A stretch of DNA of 64,000 bases. Origin: Tenodera sinensis. Taxonomy: Eukaryota > Arthropoda > Insecta > Mantodea > Mantidae. The stretch lies in the NCBI GenBank assembly GCA_030765045.1, contig CM060972.1, positions 57,178,971 to 57,242,970 on the forward strand, written 5' to 3'. The notes under the pieces are model-generated. The model had not been told where the DNA came from. It saw only the letters and a list, made by a program, of their open reading frames with translations, and searched no databases. Positions 22,858-36,884 of the stretch are shown here, piece after piece. How positions within the stretch are numbered: the stretch's first letter is position 1; each line of letters starts with the position of its first letter. A program made the translations under genes and the position numbers.

Positions 22858-23379
22858 TCTCAAGGATAATCTTAATACCTTTACCAACATAAAAAATTAG
22901 TTAGACTTTTACGACTTTACGAAGTATAAAAGGAACAGCGAGTTTAAATATTATTGGTGATATTCTCTCCCACATTGATACGACAGTACTAACACAGTTA
23001 CATAAATGATTATTACAACAGCTATGTCACCTGTGGCTATACTTGCGCAAATTTAAAGGCACTTCAATCGCTCGGTTGAAACTTAAACTTTCCTACTGTA
23101 ATTGTGACAGCATCAAATAATAATTCTACTTGTGTTAATTCCAGCCTTTCTTTGGTTTTGTGTTTCTTGGTAGTTCCACGGTGTTGGTTATTGAGAGTAA
23201 TACTGATATTATTTCCTCCAAAATGAGATTTTCTCCATGAATATCTACAAGGCAGCCCAAATGTGACAACGTGAACGTCATTCAGCAGCTGCCATGGGAA
23301 ATAATTACAAACTGGTATTTGTGGTTACTTGACAGCGCTTTTGCATGGTGCTTTCTGGGGGATTTTATTTATTCATTCA
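22856..23379. other. No recognised feature
   Basis: AT-rich. No coding-like block found. Confidence 0.5.
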
Positions 23380-23552
23380 TTTTATTTTTATTTATAGTAG
23401 CCTTAGAGTTTTAATTAACTGTTTTAAGTCTATTAAGTAATGCTTTATAAATGTCTCCAAGAAACAATGTCATTGGGCAAGTGCAGCCTAAGTCTAAAAG
23501 TTGTAGAGATAGTCAAACCACGGGCAACGCCGGATATTTCAACTAGTGTTTG
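23380..23552 (+). mobile_element. Helitron-like tail, second copy
   Basis: 'cattgggcaagtgcagcc', 'taagtctaaaagttgtag' and 'cacgggcaacgccggatatt' followed by tcaactagt match the copy at 58670-58840 almost throughout, and the tail at 15577. Confidence 0.55.
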
Positions 23553-23599
23553 ATAATTGCACGTTTGTTCTGAAATTGCTGTACTACTAATGAAATTAA

Positions 23600-24740
23600 G
23601 GGAATACTAAAGTGATTATTTTAGCACGTTTGGCCAAAAAATGAATTTTTGGATTTTTATTGCAAAAAATGCACCGTAGGTACCTTAAAGAATATATCTG
23701 CAAAGTTGTAATTCCCTAGGGAGGGAGGAAGACATGTTTTGGAATTCATTTTTAATGTGGTGCACCTCTGCCTTTAAATGGGCATGTCTACACCTTCCAT
23801 TTCAACTTTAAACTCATTTTTCTCGGGGACAATTTTTTGCTACTTTCTTATATTCAAAATTTATCTTCTTCCACAAAAATCTAGCTAGAAATCTAAAACA
23901 TTTTTGAATATAGTTCAGAATATGGGTACTGAAATGATAGTTTGGAATTTTTTAAAAACTATATAATAATATGTTGTTTTTGACATTTTTAAATTTTGCG
24001 GTATGAGGCAATATTTCTACGCAAGCCCTCTAAAGTAATTTAATATGAAGTTATAGAGGTGATATAAAAGCCCCCTTAAATCAAGAATTGTGAATATAGT
24101 TGGTAAGGTCAGAATTCAATTGTCTTTTTTCCATGGCTTAGTCCGGCTCCGCGTCGGAAAAGATAGTGTCCGCAAGAATTAAGTGATTTATCCGTATAAA
24201 GTGTCTTTCAGACGAACATTTATAGCGGTGGAGAAAGACAAAGTGACGATGTATTGAATAAATGTATATTATGCGATTCGGCACGAAATATAGACAAAAA
24301 CATGAGATTATGAACATTTATAGTCCGTGCACGTGAAGTTGTGGACCCGTAGCGTGATTCGAAGTGACGCCACGCCATCTGATTATGTGATTTGTGTTAA
24401 TATGTTGAATATATTTGTTTAAAGCTTCAAATAAAAACAATACTATAAAGTGGATCTATGTAAGTAATTAATTTACCTATTCGTTGTCCCGCGCTGCACC
24501 CGAGATACAATTAGAATAACATCGCCTTGGACGTTGGTACCCTATTTAGAAATTTATCGTGGCAGGTATCAAAATAATTTTTAAAGAAAAACTATTCATC
24601 CTTTAATTTGTTACAAAGGTGATAAATATAATTTTAAAGACTCAACTTTGTAGTTCAACACCTGTTGGAGGAGATAGATTTTGATTACCTATAACCAACA
24701 AAATTGATACAAATTAATATCTAACTTCAATAATTCATTT
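23600..24740 (+). repeat. Family C repeat, plus strand, interrupted
   Basis: Blocks such as 'taccttaaagaatatatctg', 'ccatttcaactttaaactc', 'gttcagaatatgggtact' and 'ttgttacaaaggtgataa' match the reverse complement of 58010-58580. The matching blocks are separated here by roughly 550 bp (about 24000-24565) that has no counterpart in the other copy and is probably an insertion. Confidence 0.72.
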
Positions 24741-25800
24741 CGTGTACCCATAACTTGTGACGTATCAGCTGCCCATTGATACTATTTTAGGCAACAAATG
24801 CCAGGTGTTATGTATACGCTTTTCTATCAAGGTCCACAATCTAGTATATACTGGTTTTTTGAATATGAGGTGCCAGTAATATGAGAAATCACATAATTGG
24901 CAAGATAAAATCAGCCTTCCATACAAGCGTTTCTGATGGCTTTTTCTGCCTTAGGCAGTAGATAGAGAGAATTCATAATCCTGTATCTTCTTGCCACCGT
25001 TTGCATGTTATTAGTATTATGTAGGGAAAGGGCAGAAGTTACAGATTTGCTTACCCACTGATCAAGTGAGATACTGCAAACATTCATATCATATTATAGG
25101 CTTTGCGAAAAGTGCTAACAACTATAAATGGAAGGAAAGATAAGTCTCCGTGTGTCGCAGGTTTATCAGTGCTGGACTTAGGTGAGGTTTAAAGTAGAAC
25201 AAGCCTGAAATAGCGTGATCCGAAACACCGCGGACCCGCATTTAACGGAGAGGGGAGGGGGAATATATCCCCCGAAAATATATCATACTTTTTATTTATT
25301 TTTAAAGCTGAATTTAAAATGTATAAAGAGCGGTACTGGAATATACTTTTCGCTACCCCTAGCGTTGACCTTGGCCACTGCATTGCTAAGAATTTTCCGA
25401 AGTAATGAGGCATGCACACGGAAGAAAATATTCTGCGTGTTAGTGAAGTGATAATTACCATAGACAAGATGATTCTGTGTATAGAGGAGCAAAATGAATA
25501 GAACAGTATTCATCTCCATCTTGCAACAATCAAACAATACGCGAAATAAAAAACGTTGTGAATTTTATCGCCAAACAAAACTTGCCGACTAGGTTTATCT
25601 CTTCCAGGCTTGTAGGCCGTGATCTATAAGGCATCTAAAATACCGACGTTTCGCCAAGTACTGCGCTTGGCATCTTCAGAGTAAGATGATCCGTTATCTG
25701 CACTGGTTCAATTTATTCTTGCTAAGAATGGACTTTCTAGTAAATTTTTAATAATTGGTATCAATCAACACATCCTGCTGAATTTGGTTAGCATCTAAGC
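24741..25800. other. No gene; conserved repeat module at about 25640-25685
   Basis: 'accgacgtttcgccaagtac' followed by 'gcttggcatcttcagag' is a self-complementary motif of a type common in animal repeats, but the element is not delimited. The rest is unrecognised. Confidence 0.45.
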
Positions 25801-26480
25801 CAGGGATGTCCAACCTTACGTAATGAGCGGCAATGCCCCACTCCACTCCTTCAGTCGGAGGGACATCGTATCCAGTGACGTACACCAACAGGCGATTCCG
25901 ATGCCGTTTCTAATTAATACCTTGAATTTCCTCGGAAGACCTTTTCATTCTGCATGATTTTTGCATTAATGGTAAACAATAATAGACAGAGAAAAGGTTA
26001 CTGAGTACAAAACGTGGATCTCGTTAAAAAACATAATTTATGTCGAATTCCTCGTTTTTCTTTTGAGTGAACCATTTCCGAGATATTCCTTATTTGTTTG
26101 AATTTGCCAATATACGTTTTACAAATAGGAATATGTCACTCGTTTTTTTATCTCTTGGCCTTGCAAAGAGAACGGAGTTTCAAAGGCATCGCATAGCAAT
26201 CAGCTCTTAAAACATTTCACTATCACTTAAAGCCTACTATATTCCATATTCCTCTTGCACCTACAAGAAAATTAGCAACAAGATACCTACGCCCTGAAAA
26301 TGTTTATGTCGATTAAAATTAACAGATAGAGAAATACGCATTTACAAGAAATCAAACACAAAGTACAGGCAACCAAACCGCCACTGCAGCACAATGCACG
26401 TCTGGGGTTAAAGAGAGGCAAGGTCAGCGCAGAGTGGAAGGGGGTAAACCCAACCTCCCCTCAAATGTTGGACATCGTTG
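25801..26480. mobile_element. hAT-like MITE hAT-2 (680 bp) with nested family A
   Basis: Left end CAGGGATGTCCAACCTT. The right end reverse-complemented is CAACGATGTCCAACATT. The 8-bp flanks ATCTAAGC (25793-25800) and AGCTAAGC (26481-26488) match at 7 of 8. Subterminal 'ccccactccactcc' and 'cccccttccactct' also correspond. About 400 bp of the interior is a family A fragment. No transposase frame. Confidence 0.8.
25932..26337 (-). repeat. Family A copy A15 nested in hAT-2
   Basis: Minus-strand left half: 'cattctgcatgatttttgc', 'gaaccatttccgagatattcc', 'ttgcacctacaagaaaatt'. Lacks the right half. Confidence 0.82.
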
Positions 26481-26920
26481 AGCTAAGCTGTGTTGACTGA
26501 CTATTTCTTTGAAAAGAAACCAATAAGTTCTAAAGCAGCAGTCTCAAAGAAAACAGGTTTCTGTTGGTGAATAGAAATGAAAGCACGAAAACTCAGTCTG
26601 GGTGAATCACGCGACTAACTGAAACCGAATAGCTAGCAATTGTTTGTGTGTAGGAGATGCCGCTACACTTCAAATTCCGGCCATATATTTTTAGATCCAC
26701 AAACGAGTTGCGGCTGTTGTTTCTCTTGTTTTTGTTATCCTCTTTCAGGTGCTTTTGCCAATGCAATGTATTACCAGTTAAAAATAGAAGCATTTTGTTT
26801 GTGGTTAGTTTTTTACAACTGGCAAGGATGTTGCGTATCCATAACCATTGTGTTTTCGCACTACTGCACCTGCCAAATGTGACAGTGACTGTAATCGTCA
26901 TTTCAACTGTACAAAAAACT
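26481..26920. other. No recognised feature
   Basis: Overlapping open frames on both strands at 26593-26923 lack splice signals or recognisable domains. Confidence 0.45.
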
Positions 26921-26993
26921 TAGGATTTTCCCTACTTTCTCTTGTGAAAACTATTCTTCTATCTACCTCATGTTAATCGAGATACAAACACAG
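26921..26993 (+). repeat. Family A left-end fragment A16
   Basis: 'ccctactttctcttgtg' then 'ctacctcatgttaatcgag' match the element's first 70 bp. Confidence 0.6.
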
Positions 26994-27067
26994 CCTACTT
27001 GTGTGTCCGACAAATGGTAACACACGTGACAGAGACTATCAATAAACTTAACTGCATGTGGGAAATA

Positions 27068-27540
27068 CAGTTGAACTTGATTGATACATATATCAAGGAG
27101 AAGAGGGAAGGCATTAGCGTGTGAATTTTACTGATCTAGTGTGTATCATTTTCTTTTTCTGTTCTCCATGGCTAATTAAAAGCAACTGAGAACTGAAAGA
27201 AAAAACCGCTGTTCAACAGTAAACCCCAGATAACGAAAATGTTTACATTTACTTCTTGTTTGTTGTTACGACATTGTTGAACCGAAAGCCGCCCGCTCAG
27301 GTTGGGTCTTTGTCAACAAAGATAAGGAAAATACGCCTCGAGTTTCTCCTAAGATAACGTATGTCATATGCTCATTATAAGTTGTATTTCACTAAAACAG
27401 AATACGTATAACTGCGAATTACGCATAAATGCATTAAAGGCTTTATTAACGCGATTCTAAATTACATTTTTCCGGGACCTATAAAAAGTTACGTATAAAT
27501 GCAAATTACGTAAAACTGGGTTACAAAGCAGGTTCAAATG
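27068..27540. mobile_element. Pogo-like MITE, copy B1
   Basis: The left end TA|CAGTTGAACTTGATTG and the reverse-complemented right end CATTTGAACCTGCTTTG form a terminal inverted repeat of the CAGTTGAACC type seen in pogo/Tigger-like elements. The right-hand TA is mutated to TG. The interior from 27160 matches 57165-57510. No transposase is encoded. Confidence 0.65.
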
Positions 27541-27599
27541 TGTTTGTTTATTATAAACTTATCTGTCACTCTTTCTTCTGTAGTTTTGGGCATCTGTAG

Positions 27600-28085
27600 A
27601 TGAGGTGTTGCGCCTTCTGTTCTTCAGTAGACACGAACAAATGAAGTCGTCTATTATTGGTATCTTCTACAGCAATGCTTTAATTTTCGTAATAAATGCA
27701 GTTAATGCTAGGGAGACTGGAATATTTCGTTGCATGATGGAATACACTTTCTGCATGTAATGCCTTTGGTTGTGCTGATCCACTCAAGAGACCGTCGAAG
27801 AAGTCCTTCATCCTCAACTTTGCTGACGATTTAAGTTTTAGGTGATTTATCATATGCTAGGACAGCGTTGTCTACAAGACCGGCTTCCTTAGGTACATAA
27901 TTTATCACCCAGTCATTTCCAATGAAATCTCATTGAGTTTTGATGCATGCAAAGTGTATTTTCCAATGCTGTAGCTTTGACCTCCTACTTTGGTCATGAA
28001 TTTCACCCATCAAGTAGTTATTTTCCTAATTGTTTTTAGTAGTGTTAATGCTATTTGGCTGGCTCTGTATACTGCTATGTTTCTT
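27600..28085 (-). pseudogene. Possible decayed coding sequence, minus strand
   Basis: On the minus strand three frames in turn hold coding-like runs with few stops: IAVYRASQIALTLLKTIRK, then SYSIGKYTLHASKLNEISL, then DWVINYVPKEAGLVDNAVLA and VEDEGLLRRSLEWISTTKG. Base composition is higher in G+C than the flanks. The order of frames would need at least two frame changes, as in a decayed gene or transposon. I do not recognise the family. Chance is a real alternative. Confidence 0.25.
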
Positions 28086-28099
28086 TCCTCGGATATGAT

Positions 28100-29990
28100 G
28101 TTGAAATTATTTAACATTCCCAGTATTCTTAAAATTTATTTCGCTTGATTATTTGAATATTTTTGTTGAAGTTTGGCTTTTATTTGCTTACTATAAGTCC
28201 TTACATGAAAAATACTGATGCTGCTCCAACTTGTCTTGTATTCTGCTCCCATCAGTGTTGACTTTGCCAGCTGTGCGAGATTATTTTTGTATTTCCAGTG
28301 GTGCATCATAGTGCATGAAATTGTGTTTTCCTGTATATCTCAGCTGCTTAAACGAGAAGCCGGTGCCGACATCCGGACTCCCACACCAGGTGTCTACGAC
28401 GGACTTCTTATGTCGGCTTACTTCTAATTTTATTTTCAAAGTACCATCACTACCAGGGCCCGGATATTTATGACCTAAAAATGTTAGAAATATGCAAGCA
28501 CTTATGATCGAAGAAATTAGAAAACATGACCTAAAATGTTTTTGCGTTTTCGAAATTTTCAAAAGTTTAATATTGTTTAAATTAATATTATACTGATACT
28601 CTACTCTAAAAATCTAGCGTACTCAATAATAAATTAATATTAATTTTATTGTTGCATTTTGAATTTATTTATTTGCCCAATCCAGAGCCAACCCTCAATC
28701 CTGCACAGAAGGAAATAAATGTCACGTTTTGATGTTCGATTAGAAAGAAGGATTTCATGCAGCTTACACTCCAAATTCGTGGAAAGGCACATTTCTAAGA
28801 AAGACAATTGTATGAAATGTTACAGACAAGAATCAGGAGACGTGAAAAATCCATCTACATAAAACGTTTAAAAAGCCAAAATATGGCTTCATATGACCCA
28901 TGGGAATTGCACAATTTTAATCAGCATCGATTAAATCGTGCTTCGTTTATATTTTCCATGAAAAAAAAAAAACAAAAAAAAAAAAAAAACACATGGAAAG
29001 CATCCGGACCCTGATCATTACCATAGATACGAAAACTTGTTCAGAATTGGCATTCATAAAATAGCATTTCTTCACGCCCAACGTCTAAGGGAGAATTACA
29101 TAATTTATTATGCTACTCTTTCACAGTCCCAAGTGTAAGCTCCGAATGATAGCATGGATTGGGGCGATTTCATACACTGTGGACAGTTAATTCGCACTGC
29201 ATTTCATAGCCAAATACAGTATCTATATTTATGTGACCGTAGAATGATAGCACAATGAAATACTTTGCAGTAGTTTATGGAGCAAGAATCGCTCTATTTT
29301 GGATACCAAGGCATCAGAGAAATTTAGGAAATGAAGTACGGACTAATTGTCTAAATCACTAACACCTACCTTCTAGTTTACATGATTCATACACAAAGCG
29401 TCACTTATGTTATGTTTAAAATAAAATTCTGAACTTTATTTTCTGTTGTTGGAATGATATATGGAAAACAAGTGCCAACGGTGCTTTGACTAAATAACTA
29501 TTCTCTCTACAGGCTAAATGTGAGATATATCACACCAAATTTCATGTCAACTCAATTTATAACAGGCTATGGAAAATCTGGAAGTTATTTCATGAGATAT
29601 AATATTAATTCAGGCACTGGTTATTATTTTTGAGTATTAAGAATATACAAAAAAGCTTCTTTTGACTGTCTGACATTTGAAAGAAAAATACTGCTGCTAA
29701 GATTACTTTTTCAAAAATGTGTAAACAATATCCAATAGTCAATTTTATTATAAATACCTACTTAATGTAATTTATAACACTTTGTTAATCATATGTAATA
29801 TTTATTTTTTTTAAATTTACTCATTGTGTAAGTTATAACCAGGGCAGACATTTCAGTACATTTCCAGTCCCACAAGAGCACTGCAGGTTAGGATCACACG
29901 AACATACGGGATAGGTCAGGCACTGGCTGTGTTACGCACAGACGCTCCAGGATGCATAGCACAGTATAGTGCAGTAGTTACGAATAAGAA
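28100..29990. other. AT-rich interval with interrupted poly-A at 28961-28990
   Basis: Nothing else recognised. The poly-A could mark a retroposon 3' end. Confidence 0.45.
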
Positions 29991-31649
29991 ACCAAACTCC
30001 TCATTTAGTGGTGAGCATAGCTTCGTTGGGGCATCTGTTTTATGAAGAGCAGCAGAGAGACACTTTTTGTAAGTTATAAATACAAGAAAATTTGCTGCTT
30101 AATATGGGAATTTCAGTTTTCAAATATAAAGCGTCACAATATCAAACGCCACTTTGATCATAAGTATAAAACAAACTTTGGTGATCTTTCAGTATTTATC
30201 AACAATTTCAAAAGGCAATTTCTGAATTTGTAAACAGATGCCCAGTTTATAAATTGTTCTTGTATCTGTAAACAGATAAAAGGGACTATATACTTTTTAG
30301 GGATTTATTTTATTATTAGTTTATTTAATACAAGCAATTGTGTTTCTTGTTTCAAACAATTGTTATATTGACCGAATAGTTTTAAAATATTTTTAAGGCT
30401 AAATAGCTATGGAACTTTACTGATTTATTCATTGTTAAAGAGAGGCAGTTTAGTATGTTAATCATAAGGCAGCCTAAGAATATTACGTGCATAAGATAAA
30501 GGAAGGTTATAAACTTGAAATTATGAAATTTACCTAACCACAGTAGGTTATTACTACCGCACAGGTGGAACGAAGCCACCACTACACTTGTACCTTTGTC
30601 ACTCTGCAAGAGAATGTAGGTGAGGCAAGTTCAATCCCTACCTCTCCTCTCGTGCCCATACCTGGTTTAAAGTTTTGGAGATGCATTAAATACATACATG
30701 TAAATTTAATAAGATGAGAAATAAGGGAAAATGACAGTTGAGATATGATGTAGATATGAGATATGTTGTGATTTTACTCAAATTTCTCTAACAATCGCTT
30801 GTGGGCGGAACGTATTTGGAAGAACGCCACTTAGAAACCTGCACAGTGATTGTAAAGCAGAGTTGTTCAGCATAATGTGGCTGTTTTGTTTTTGTCTATC
30901 CTGACGCACGTGATTATTAAAAGTAAGGTTACAACTCGTCCTTTCTGGTAGCAATTTAGCACCTCTATGGAAACGATGCGTTCTGATGAAGGTAGGCTAG
31001 CCCTACCGAAGGCCGCCCATGCTGGCCAAGGCTTCAAGACACTCGCTTACCTGTCCACTATTACTGATCAAATCATTTAATTAAAATCTCCGTGATTGCC
31101 GACTCAATCGATTACATACTCCCGTAATTATATCCATTTGATTAATCGCTCTGATCGATTGTAAGTTAGCTTAAAGAGAATGTCGAGACTGCGATGTTTC
31201 TTTTTTTACTGATCAATCATGTCGGACGTGTTGCTAGGCAGCTTGCTGTGGCGGAAAATGGCTGATCTCTTGATCCGATTGTTAACGCTGTGATAAATGT
31301 CAAGTGACTGCATACATCAGTCATCAGCTATATCCTTTTTTGTCATTTTATTGTCCCACCTGAATCCATTTCTATTTGTAGATATTTCTCCTAATAACAA
31401 AATGCCTGCTTGTTTACGATTTGTGCTTGTTATGGCAAGGAGAAAATCATCGTAATTCCTCCTCGTCATTCCAGCAACCAAAGTTCATTACTTTATACTC
31501 GTTGAGTCAGGTTATGGCATTAATTATCTCAAATTATTCACGAATATGGCAACACAAAGCCTCGAGACACATACCTACTTCAGGATTCCTAATTTGCCAG
31601 GCTCTAGTAAGACATTTACCGGTACATATTTTATCTACCACATTACAAT
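29991..31649. other. No recognised feature
   Basis: Around 30640 a 'caagttcaatcccta' stretch resembles a tRNA-type B box, but no A box or duplication was seen. Confidence 0.45.
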
Positions 31650-32372
31650 AGGCAGAGAAGGTGCCTATTAAATTCCACCCAACAATTCGATACCGAGATT
31701 TCACTGTAAACACACGTTTTGATGTTTCCTGAATCCAAAAATAGCATTTTCAGAAAAATGTGGTTGTGTGTGTCCGTGAACAGCACAAGTCAAACACGAA
31801 AATTCAATTAAATACCAAACTTTGTAATCAATTCAACGTCTTCCAGGAATGCGAAACAAAGATTGTCAAGAAAATTCCCCTTTACGTGGGCCATTTTTAC
31901 AAAAGTTTGATTTTCTGAAAATCAATATATGTAAGATATTTTCACGACAAATTAAGTTTATAATCTTCAATTTCCTGAGATGATCTCACAAGTGCTTTTC
32001 ATTCTGTATGACTTTTGCATAAACTGATAAACCGCAAGAGATAGACAAAATCTTACTAAACAAAAATATAGATCTCATTAAAACACAATTTATATCGAAA
32101 TAATTTTTTGGGGTGAACCATTTTGGAAACATTCCTTCTTACTTATGCTTTTCTCAAATGGGAACACGTTTTACCTCTATTGCCCATGCAAAGAAAACGG
32201 AGTGTCAAAGCCATTGCATAGAGACCAGTTCTTAAAATATTAAAGTCTACCGTATTTGCACATTCCCCTTGGAACTAAAAGAAAATTAGTAATAAGAAAT
32301 TTCTACAAATGTTTATCTCGATTATATAGAGGAATAAGCGTTATGAGAAATTCATGTGAGTAACATTTTGCC
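31650..32372 (-). repeat. Family A copy A17, minus strand
   Basis: 'attccacccaacaattcg' near the right end, through 'gatagacaaaatcttac', to the left terminus 'gagaaattcatgtgagt'. Nearly full-length, but the right palindrome is degraded. Confidence 0.85.
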
Positions 32373-32689
32373 TAGTTTAAACATAAAATTGACATTCATC
32401 TTGTTTTTGATCCCCTTTATTGGCTTTGTTTCTAAGTAGTAGAGATCGAAATAATCATATGTTCTCTCTCACCTAATACATTAAGGCTGATATATCTGAA
32501 CCTCAGTCCTGGCAAAGGTGCTGAGCTGCAATGAAATTTATGAATATGCAAAAAATGAAGATTTAAAATTATTGAAACACACGTGGACTTAAATATACAA
32601 AATTAGCCGGTGAATGTGCATCCAAGTGTATTGAAAAAAAAAAGTGATCACATGATTACGAAAACTCAGCAATAGAAGGACAGACGCGG

Positions 32690-33025
32690 TGAGGGATTTC
32701 GGCACTTCGACCTTAGAGATCCGGAAGGGTTACCTCCGGGAGAGAGAAGTGAGACGAGAGGAGGCTGAGGGTGGCAAGACCACAGGGGAGTAGGCACAGC
32801 AAAGGGTCCCTGTATTTTTTCCAGTGGTAAACTCCCCCGGCACCAACCATGTACTCCGGTCCCCCACCGGTTCGCGCAGAGCGCCGCCTGCAGCCCTCAA
32901 TGGCTCAAGGTCCGCGGTGGGCTCACGATCCAGAGCCCTGATTTTATGACAGAGCACGGAGTTACTTAGAGCATTTTCTTCATCATCCTGTGCTCGAACT
33001 CCCTTTGACACTTTCTACCCTGAAA
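32690..33025 (-). other. GC-rich island of unknown nature
   Basis: About 330 bp of much higher G+C than its surroundings, with a 93-codon minus-strand frame (DREPTADLEPLRAAGGALRE is part of it). It contains a phrase 'catggttggtgccgggggag' on that strand. It directly precedes a SINE-like segment. No splice sites or recognised domain. It could be a repeat of a high-copy family or a retroposed transcript piece. Confidence 0.35.
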
Positions 33026-33039
33026 TAGACCAAACGGAT

Positions 33040-33222
33040 GAAATGATAAATGAAATTAGTGAAGTAAAACGGTGGGAGGGGAAATTCGGTGAATGAAAGC
33101 AACCTACCCAGCATTCGCCTGGCGATCCAGGAAAATCCCCGAAGAAAACCATAGCTCAGGTAGGCCGGCAGCGAGGATCGAATGCATTACCTCCTGATTG
33201 CGAGCCTCACGCGTTACCACGG
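33040..33222 (-). mobile_element. tRNA-derived SINE, minus strand
   Basis: On the minus strand, 'tggtaacgcgtgaggctcgc' and 'gcattcgatcctcgctgcc' resemble A and B boxes. They are followed by 'ttcttcggggattttcctgg', the SINE body. No duplication was identified. Confidence 0.5.
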
Positions 33223-33790
33223 GTAAAACTCAGGTAAGAAAAACTTCAGTTTCTAAACAAAATGAGTAAATAACTATAATAACAAGAAGCTTAGTTTGAG
33301 CATCTGCCAAGAAGTAACATTTAAATTTATTATTTATTAGTTCTACCAGTTTCCTTTTGCTTAAGGAAAAGCAGATATTCTTTTAAACTGATTCTCAGCC
33401 TATTTTTTTTTAAGTAAAATGGTATGCCCATTAGGTTGGTAAGATCACAAAAAGAGCCCTATGATTGTCAGTTTATAAATTCAATTAACAACGAGTCTTT
33501 GAGATGCTCTGAAGCAAGGGTTGGTCAAGGTGAACCAGAAATGTGGTTTCCGCACCCTTTTGAAATCGTGACAAGCTCTGCCCAGTGTGGATTATCAGTG
33601 CTGATCAACTTACACTAGGTAAATGTAAGGATTTGCGCGCGCACATTCACATTCACACACACGCACAAAAGCGCGCGAAAAGTCCGTCTACAGTTTTAAC
33701 CTTGGTTCGAAACTTCACTGACCGCATTTATCCAAAGATTGCCAAGGAATATATTGGAGAGCACCTTACAGCCTGTGTGTTGGCTTTGTA
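33223..33790. other. No gene; short CA/CG-rich tract at 33636-33682
   Basis: Nothing else recognised. Confidence 0.5.
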
Positions 33791-34345
33791 TGGCCAGAAT
33801 ATAAAAAAGAACGGCTTCCTATTTGAGAAAGGTGTAAGCTTTTGAAAACTGTAAACAATAATTAGCAATATTTCGGAAAGGGTTATTCTCCGCCCCCCCC
33901 CCCCCAAAAAGTGTATTGTACTCAATTGTGAGCTTGAACGACATTTCTTGTATACTGAGATTTTGTCTCTTACGGTTTACAAGTTAGAAAAAAGTGATTC
34001 AGAATGAAGGACTTCAGAGCCTATTCTAGAAAATTCATCATTACATTTAATTTGTTTGAAAATATAATCTTAAACATGCGGCATTGTAGCCAAAATCGTT
34101 GTGGCCATTTTTAAGAAAACGAAACATTTCGAAAACTGTTCCATTTAAAGACTATTTTGGGATGGAAGGAGTTTTATGAAAATCTGTGTGCCGTATTCGT
34201 GGAAAATGGCAAACTTAAACATAAAACTTTGGTACTTAAGATACTTCCAGTTTTTGACACATAATATTCACTATTCGTACAATCTTTTCTATTATATTTT
34301 TGATTCGGGGACCTCAAAACATATATACACTAAAATCCTTCTCTA
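33791..34345 (+). repeat. Family A copy A18, both ends truncated
   Basis: 'acggcttcctatttgagaaag' to 'gacctcaaaacatatatac'. A poly-C tract lies at 33891-33904. Confidence 0.8.
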
Positions 34346-34945
34346 CCAACTAACTGTTCGTATATTTTGTGTTCAGGTAGAGGAATTAAAAGGGTTAAGC
34401 TTGTTAGTTACAACTGTAAGATCCATAAACCCTCAGCCCAATTTTAAGTGGTGACATCGATTGCTGCATAGCTGTTTAATTATGTTGCAGCAGTCTCCCG
34501 ATTCCTTTAAACACCCCATGCTTAAGTTACTGGTTTAATGAATGTCAAACAGGTTAATGTACTGTGACGGTGCAAAACTGGGACACTTGTGCGTTCCTTG
34601 TAGGAGAGATGGAAGTGACCACCGATCACAGAATGCTTGAATGCTACTTCCGAACTGGGAGGATGCGAGGGGGACTCTATCGTTACGATAATGGCCGTTG
34701 TGTGAATGACACTGTTTTTATCGAGAATTTCATCAAGCCCCAAAGCAAAACATACAAAGGATTAAAGGTCAGATCTACCTAAGGCTGCCAATATGACATT
34801 ATTAGATGTTAGTGCATTCCTATAATGCTCCAACTGTACTTTTTTCCATTCCAATATCATCGTTTTGCTATTGGGCATTTCTTTCGTAATTTATTCTGTA
34901 TAGGTCTGCGTATGAACAAACTTTTCAGTAATGGAAACGTTGTGC
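34346..34945. other. No recognised gene
   Basis: A 72-codon plus-strand frame (34564-34782) is G+C-richer than its flanks but has no splice or family support. Confidence 0.4.
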
Positions 34946-34953
34946 CTTTAAAG

Positions 34954-36137
<1,184 letters not shown>

Positions 36138-36145
36138 CTTTAAAG

Positions 36146-36837
36146 CCGAGACACTACGTTATTAATACCGTCCAATTAGAGCTACCTATTAGTATACATG
36201 TCGATATTGCTGGTTTGACACGCGCACGAAAGAAGTTCAAAATGTAAATACTGGAAAAGGTACTATACAAGTCCCATTTTACTGAGGTGACTTCCAAATT
36301 GTTGACATCACCTTCCTATCATCTTCCAGTACTGCTCTACTTAATCACTTGTGATAAAACGCGCTTCAAACTAGTGACGTCACGAACAGACGATTGAATA
36401 GTGGGAACGGTTGGATAAATCTGAAGAAACCGATACTAGAATGCTAGAAAATCAGCGCTTCATCCAGTTGACCATGTGTCCAGTAAGAAAATCTATCCGA
36501 AGCAGTAACTTGATACATCGATTCCGTTTTAAAGTTTGATTCTTGGCTCACAGACACACGCCTAAAAGGCTAAGAACAACAGCACTTACGTGAATAATAT
36601 AATAGGAGCAATAGATAAAACTTGGTCATCTAATATTTTAGCCAAAATTATTTTACAGACTTGAAAATTTTCTTTTCACCCTTTAGCCCACTAAACTGTC
36701 TTTCTATTTACATTAAACTTTCTCTTCCTATATATTCCTAGTTATTCCTCAATAACAATTTGATTTGATTTGTGCTGCATTATTTATAATACAATAGAAA
36801 GCATTAATTTTTGTTTTTGGGTCAAATTACTAAAGCA

Positions 36838-36840
<3 letters not shown>
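36146..36840. other. No recognised feature
   Basis: AT-rich flank of hAT-3. Confidence 0.5.

Positions 36841-36883
<43 letters not shown>
36841..36883. repeat. (TA)n microsatellite
   Basis: About 43 bp of TA repeats. Confidence 0.96.

Positions 36884-36884
<1 letters not shown>

Noticed and set aside
30382..30609. 75-codon minus-strand frame
   Set aside because: No supporting signals; composition like the surrounding DNA.
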